Shown here: in pieces, positions 15,588-18,491 of the stretch
Layout of the letters: the number at the start of each line of letters is the position of its first letter
How positions within the stretch are numbered: the stretch's first letter is position 1
DNA from: an uncultured Eubacteriales bacterium
GTDB lineage: Bacteria; Bacillota; Clostridia; Christensenellales; Borkfalkiaceae
Assembly: GCA_958405585.1 (NCBI GenBank)
Contig: CATYEP010000024.1
Span: forward strand, 1-18,491
Length of the DNA stretch: 18,491 nt
Direction: 5' to 3'
Notes under the pieces: generated by a model
Told to the model about the DNA's origin: nothing
Database searches by the model: none
The model's input: only the letters and a program-made list of their open reading frames with translations
Translations under genes and position numbers: made by a program

Positions 15588-17422
15588 TTTGCTTTCCTCC
15601 AAATAGTAAACAGGATACCCGCCAAAAGCAACACTCCCGAAACAGCAAGCGCGGAAGAAACAACGACGCCGCTGCATCCGCCCGCACTTCCGCCCTCCTC
15701 TACACGGAATGTCACACTTTGGCTGACCAGCCCGATTTCGCCTTCCCTGCGGCACACCAGCACCGCTTCGGTTTTCTCATCATTCAGATAGACCACTTTC
15801 GCAGGAACAGTAACCGAATCACCCTTATATGTAAGTGCAGGGATCTCGATCGTCTCACCGTTCTGAGGCTGCGCTTCTACGGAAATTTCCTGTCCGATCT
15901 GCAATTTTTCTATTTTATCGGAAGCATACCGCGGATCGTCCGTCGTTATGCCCGTTACCCCGTAACGGAACGCTTCCGTCATAGAATCCAAATCATATGT
16001 CCACATCCACAGCGAATACCCTCTGTCCGCAAACGTACGGAATACATCCAGATACGCACTGCTCGTCGTTGTCCCGTTGCCGTATTTCGTACGGATATTC
16101 GTAGCTTTCAGGCTGCTGTCGATATTGAACGCCATATCGATGCCCGCACCGCGCGTTTTCGCCGCCGTCAGTGCCGTGTCGCCGTCCGTCAGGTACTGCA
16201 GCAACGATACCGATGTGTTCGGCAGATACTCCCGCGCAAGATCCAGCTGGTTCTCGTAGAACGAAATCACCACAATGCGGTCTGCCATGTCGTACTGACG
16301 CACTTTCGCCGCAAACAAAGGTACCAGATCTGTTTCCTTGCCCTTCAGTTCGATCACCATCACCAGGTCTTCGTTCCCCGAAGCCAGCACCACGTCGAAT
16401 ACCTCTTCCAGCGTCGGAACTTTGCAGCCGTTCGAATTCGGAAGATCGATCGACTTGATCTCATCCAGCGTCAGCGAATTCACGTTCACGTTCTGCCCGT
16501 TGTATGTGATCTGATCGTTGTGGAATACTACGATCTGCCCGTCTTTCGTCAGGCGGATGTCGATCTCGACATGCGTTGCCCCGATCCTTGCCGCTTCCGC
16601 CACCGCTTCCGCACTGTTTTCCATGTACAGCATGTGATCGCCCTTGTGCGCCGCCACAAACGGCGCGCGCGTGATCACCATCGGGTACCCTTCCGTATCT
16701 GTATCCGAAGCCGCCGCAATCTTTGCAAACAGATCCCGCACCGTCTCGGCATCGTCCGTGATGATCCCGTACGCCCCCGAACCGATCGCATCCGCAACCT
16801 GCTCCACACTTCCGTCCGTCTCGACCCACACGCTCTTGAACCGCGCCTGCAGGTACCGCACGTTGTCCACGCTCGCGTCCGCGTGCGAAAGCACAAGAAC
16901 CTGAATCCCCAGTACGTTCGCCTTCTCAAGCTCCGCAAGACATTCCTGCATCGTAGACGCCGACGCGGGTGCATAGTACAGATCCGCCCCGCTCATCGCC
17001 GAAGACGCAGCATTCAGGACCGTAATGTCTGAAGAAAGAACGCCAGGGTTTTCGATCCCTTTTTCTTTCGCAAAATCCGCATACAAGGCAAGCGCCGTTG
17101 TGTCCGCAATTTCCGCGATCACCGAAGCGCCCGCAGGCAGCTTCGCATACGCCTCTTCCAGCGTACACAGAACATTCCCAGACGCATCTTTTACGCTAAG
17201 CTCTTCGCCTTGTACCCCCAGCAAAAATTTTACGGAGGATACTCCCGTCGCATCCTGCATCGAGTCCAGAACGCTCTCGGTCTCTCCTTCCAATATTACT
17301 GTCGGCTGACCATACAGCAACGAAACATTCTCTGTATCCGCTTTCGCCTGTAAACTCAGAAAAGGTATCCCGCCCAGCACCAACGCCAGAACCGCTCCCA
17401 AAAGCACGGGCAGCTTCTTCAT
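15584..17422 (-). CDS. Membrane-anchored glycerophosphodiester phosphodiesterase with degenerate N-terminal barrel
   Basis: This 612-residue secreted protein has a signal peptide at 1-28 (cleavage near LQAKA). The GDPD TIM barrel spans about 253-500. It shows AAHKGD at 257-262 (H259; usual HRG is HKG), MENS at 267-270, VEIDIRLTKDGQIVVFHND at 285-303 (E286, D288, H301), IELK at 357-360, and GITTDDP at 491-497. The metal and catalytic residues appear intact, so it should split glycerophosphodiesters into glycerol-phosphate and an alcohol. Residues about 85-235 look like the later half of a second GDPD barrel (CTLEEAYAKL, GIITDDAE) that lacks the HRG and ExD motifs. The C-terminus is a beta domain, then GGSAGGCSG, one membrane span and RKAN. 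An AAAGGAG site precedes the ATG. It is the first gene of the operon. Confidence 0.9.
   Translation of the reverse strand: MKKLPVLLGAVLALVLGGIPFLSLQAKADTENVSLLYGQPTVILEGETESVLDSMQDATGVSSVKFLLGVQGEELSVKDASGNVLCTLEEAYAKLPAGASVIAEIADTTALALYADFAKEKGIENPGVLSSDITVLNAASSAMSGADLYYAPASASTMQECLAELEKANVLGIQVLVLSHADASVDNVRYLQARFKSVWVETDGSVEQVADAIGSGAYGIITDDAETVRDLFAKIAAASDTDTEGYPMVITRAPFVAAHKGDHMLYMENSAEAVAEAARIGATHVEIDIRLTKDGQIVVFHNDQITYNGQNVNVNSLTLDEIKSIDLPNSNGCKVPTLEEVFDVVLASGNEDLVMVIELKGKETDLVPLFAAKVRQYDMADRIVVISFYENQLDLAREYLPNTSVSLLQYLTDGDTALTAAKTRGAGIDMAFNIDSSLKATNIRTKYGNGTTTSSAYLDVFRTFADRGYSLWMWTYDLDSMTEAFRYGVTGITTDDPRYASDKIEKLQIGQEISVEAQPQNGETIEIPALTYKGDSVTVPAKVVYLNDEKTEAVLVCRREGEIGLVSQSVTFRVEEGGSAGGCSGVVVSSALAVSGVLLLAGILFTIWRKAN
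15585..15600 (-). promoter_or_regulatory. Ribosome site that fixes a TTG start (SGNH hydrolase gene)
   Basis: On the - strand, GGAGG (15600-15596) is followed after eight bases by TTG (15587-15585). The TTG overlaps the TGA stop of the phosphodiesterase gene (15586-15584). No in-frame ATG or GTG nearby gives an N-terminus with a signal peptide, so the TTG is the best start. The arrangement suggests translational coupling at a reduced rate. Confidence 0.8.
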
Positions 17423-17458
17423 ACAGTTTTTCTCCTTTAAACTTTTCCTTATGGCTTT

Positions 17459-17487
17459 ATTATAAACCTATCTCTATTCTATAACAA
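17459..17487 (-). promoter_or_regulatory. Promoter of the eight-gene operon (sigma-A type)
   Basis: On the - strand, TTGTTA (17487-17482) and TATAAT (17464-17459) are separated by 17 bp. Transcription would start near 17452, giving a leader of about 30 nt with AAAGGAG before the phosphodiesterase ATG at 17422. The -10 box is perfect and the -35 box matches four of six consensus bases, which fits an activated promoter. Confidence 0.75.
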
Positions 17488-17498
17488 TGAATTATTTT

Positions 17499-17552
17499 AT
17501 GGAAAACTTGAACTTTTTTATGATTTTTAATGGAAAACATACCTTTTTATGA
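17499..17552. promoter_or_regulatory. Direct repeat, probable binding site of the AraC-family regulator
   Basis: Two copies of the pattern ATGGAAAAC-N5-7-TTTTTATGA lie at 17499-17523 and 17530-17552. Their starts are 31 bp apart, close to three helical turns, so both would lie on the same DNA face. They end 12 bp upstream of the operon -35 box (about -47 to -100 from the predicted start). AraC-family activators typically bind direct repeats in this position. The repeat is seen; the regulator assignment is an inference from the divergent gene. Confidence 0.65.
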
Positions 17553-17569
17553 CATTTATTTAAGAATGC

Positions 17570-17581
17570 GTTATCGATAAC
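17570..17581. promoter_or_regulatory. 12-bp palindrome in the divergent promoter region
   Basis: GTTATCGATAAC is a perfect palindrome, 23 bp upstream of the regulator's -35 box and 17 bp from the end of the direct repeats. It could be an operator for a dimeric factor other than AraC, which would prefer direct repeats. It may also be chance. Confidence 0.35.
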
Positions 17582-17604
17582 CTAAAACTGATACCTGCAA
17601 AAAT

Positions 17605-17634
17605 TTGACAAATTTATCAGCGATACTATATAAT
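17605..17634 (+). promoter_or_regulatory. Promoter of the AraC-family regulator gene (consensus sigma-A)
   Basis: TTGACA (17605-17610) and TATAAT (17629-17634) are both perfect consensus hexamers, with an 18-bp spacer. The start would be near 17641, and the leader of about 31 nt carries GGAGGT (17661-17666), five bases before the ATG. Confidence 0.85.
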
Positions 17635-17671
17635 AGTGTTTGTATAAGATATCTGTTTTCGGAGGTCCGGA

Positions 17672-18491
17672 ATGAACGAAAACATCAACCCTTTTGAAGG
17701 GATAAAACCAAAAATCATGGAAGCCGGCTGTGACAGTGTTGACAGTTCGTGGCATCGTTTCGTCGCTTTTTTCCCTTATTACAGGATCTATTACATCGTC
17801 AGCGGACACGCAATCATTTTTTTAGAAAACAATAAAAAGCTCGAACTTGTCCCCGGGAATCTTTATTTTATTCCGGCTTTTTCCCTGTTCGATGCGCATT
17901 GCGACCAGATCCTCAAGCATTACTGGATCCATTTCAACCTGGATATCACCACCGCCAGCTACCTTTCCGTTTTCCAGACAAAAAACATCGTCCCCGCCCT
18001 GCCCACCGACGAACCCATCATGGATCTGCTTACCAATATCGTCCGAAAACCTGACGATCAGAAGGGGATCTCCGATCGGCTCGCCAGCGAAGGGCTCCTG
18101 CGTTTCCTGATATCCAAATTTCTGCCCGAAAACAGAGACGACGTTTATGCCAGTTCCGCGCGGTTTGTGCCCGTTCTCAAATATATCGACGATAATATCC
18201 AAAACACCATCACCAACGCACAGCTGAGCGAACTTATGTATCTGAGCACGACCTACTTCAGCAGCCTGTTTACAAAACAGTTCAAAGTTTCTCCGCAGCA
18301 ATACATTCTGCAGAAAAGGCTGAATATGGCCATCTCCATGCTCTTCGAAAGCAACCGCAGCGTGCGCGAGATCGCCTACGCCTGCGGTTTTGAAAGCGAA
18401 AATTACTTTAACCGTCAGTTCCGCAAACTGACAGGCATGCCGCCGGGAAAATACAGAATTATATCATGGGCGGATAACGGGCAGAAAGACA
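17672..18491 (+). CDS. AraC-family transcriptional regulator (3' end outside window)
   Basis: The frame starts at ATG 17672 behind GGAGGT and is still open at the window end, giving at least 273 residues. The N-terminal ~150 residues form the usual cupin-like sensing domain (YYIVSGHAIIF, LVPGNLYFIPA, HYWIHFNL). The C-terminal domain has two helix-turn-helix units: HTH1 at about 183-204 (AQLSELMYLSTTYFSSLFTKQF) and HTH2 at about 231-252 (VREIAYACGFESENYFNRQF), followed by the family signature RKLTGMPPGKYR. Family members bind a sugar or glycan fragment and usually activate adjacent catabolic genes. The divergent arrangement with the operon supports that role. Family length suggests the stop lies shortly after the window. 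Confidence 0.93.
   Translation, partial: MNENINPFEGIKPKIMEAGCDSVDSSWHRFVAFFPYYRIYYIVSGHAIIFLENNKKLELVPGNLYFIPAFSLFDAHCDQILKHYWIHFNLDITTASYLSVFQTKNIVPALPTDEPIMDLLTNIVRKPDDQKGISDRLASEGLLRFLISKFLPENRDDVYASSARFVPVLKYIDDNIQNTITNAQLSELMYLSTTYFSSLFTKQFKVSPQQYILQKRLNMAISMLFESNRSVREIAYACGFESENYFNRQFRKLTGMPPGKYRIISWADNGQKD

Noticed and set aside
15588..15755. Upstream ATG start of the SGNH hydrolase
   Set aside because: The extra 56 residues are Arg/Cys-rich shadow text and would bury the lipoprotein signal peptide that begins at the TTG.
15545..17032. 495-codon + strand open frame opposite the phosphodiesterase gene
   Set aside because: Antisense shadow of a gene with intact catalytic motifs; Arg/His-rich product without a start signal.
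1..18491. tRNA, rRNA, insertion sequence, integrase or phage genes
   Set aside because: No tRNA-like cloverleaf, rRNA stretch, transposase motif or element-end inverted repeats were noticed on either strand.

Overview
The window looks like chromosomal DNA from a low-to-mid GC Gram-positive anaerobe, probably a gut-type Clostridia (Bacillota). The pointers are strong AAGGAG/GGAGG ribosome sites, three lipoprotein signal peptides, two surface proteins ending in a Gly/Cys motif, one membrane span and a basic tail, a sugar ABC importer without its own ATPase, and no TonB or outer-membrane components. This assignment is an inference from gene content; no marker gene is present.

Left part (1-2618). 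The 3' end of a uroporphyrinogen-decarboxylase-family gene on the + strand (1-480) ends at a strong hairpin terminator. It converges on a PfkB sugar kinase on the - strand (898-1806). Between them lie a perfect 52-bp palindrome, a - strand terminator and a 31-codon reading-frame remnant. Upstream of the kinase is an 812-bp gap. It holds AT-rich DNA with two TATAAT boxes, then 17 degenerate copies of a 16-bp tandem repeat (2169-2440), then a long hairpin terminator.

Main part (2619-17422). Eight genes run on the - strand in one probable operon with gaps or overlaps of a few bases at most junctions. In transcription order they are: a membrane-anchored glycerophosphodiester phosphodiesterase with a degenerate second barrel; an SGNH/GDSL lipoprotein hydrolase that starts with TTG inside the previous stop; a sugar-binding lipoprotein; two ABC sugar permeases; a GH99/GH71-like lipoprotein with a C-terminal CBM9-like domain; a 1239-residue repeat-rich surface protein; and a cytoplasmic GH78 alpha-L-rhamnosidase. 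Hairpins at the edges of the binding-protein gene and before the rhamnosidase gene may set different expression levels within the operon.

Right part (17423-18491). A divergent promoter region separates the operon from an AraC-family regulator on the + strand, which runs off the window. Both promoters are easy to read. A 31-bp-spaced direct repeat sits just upstream of the operon -35 box, where an AraC-type activator would be expected to bind.

Taken together, this resembles a Gram-positive polysaccharide utilisation locus. Surface enzymes would strip phosphodiester and ester groups and cut the backbone, the importer would take up oligosaccharides, and the cytoplasmic rhamnosidase would finish the work. 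The enzyme mix suggests a rhamnose-containing glycan that may carry glycerol-phosphate. That substrate is a hypothesis.
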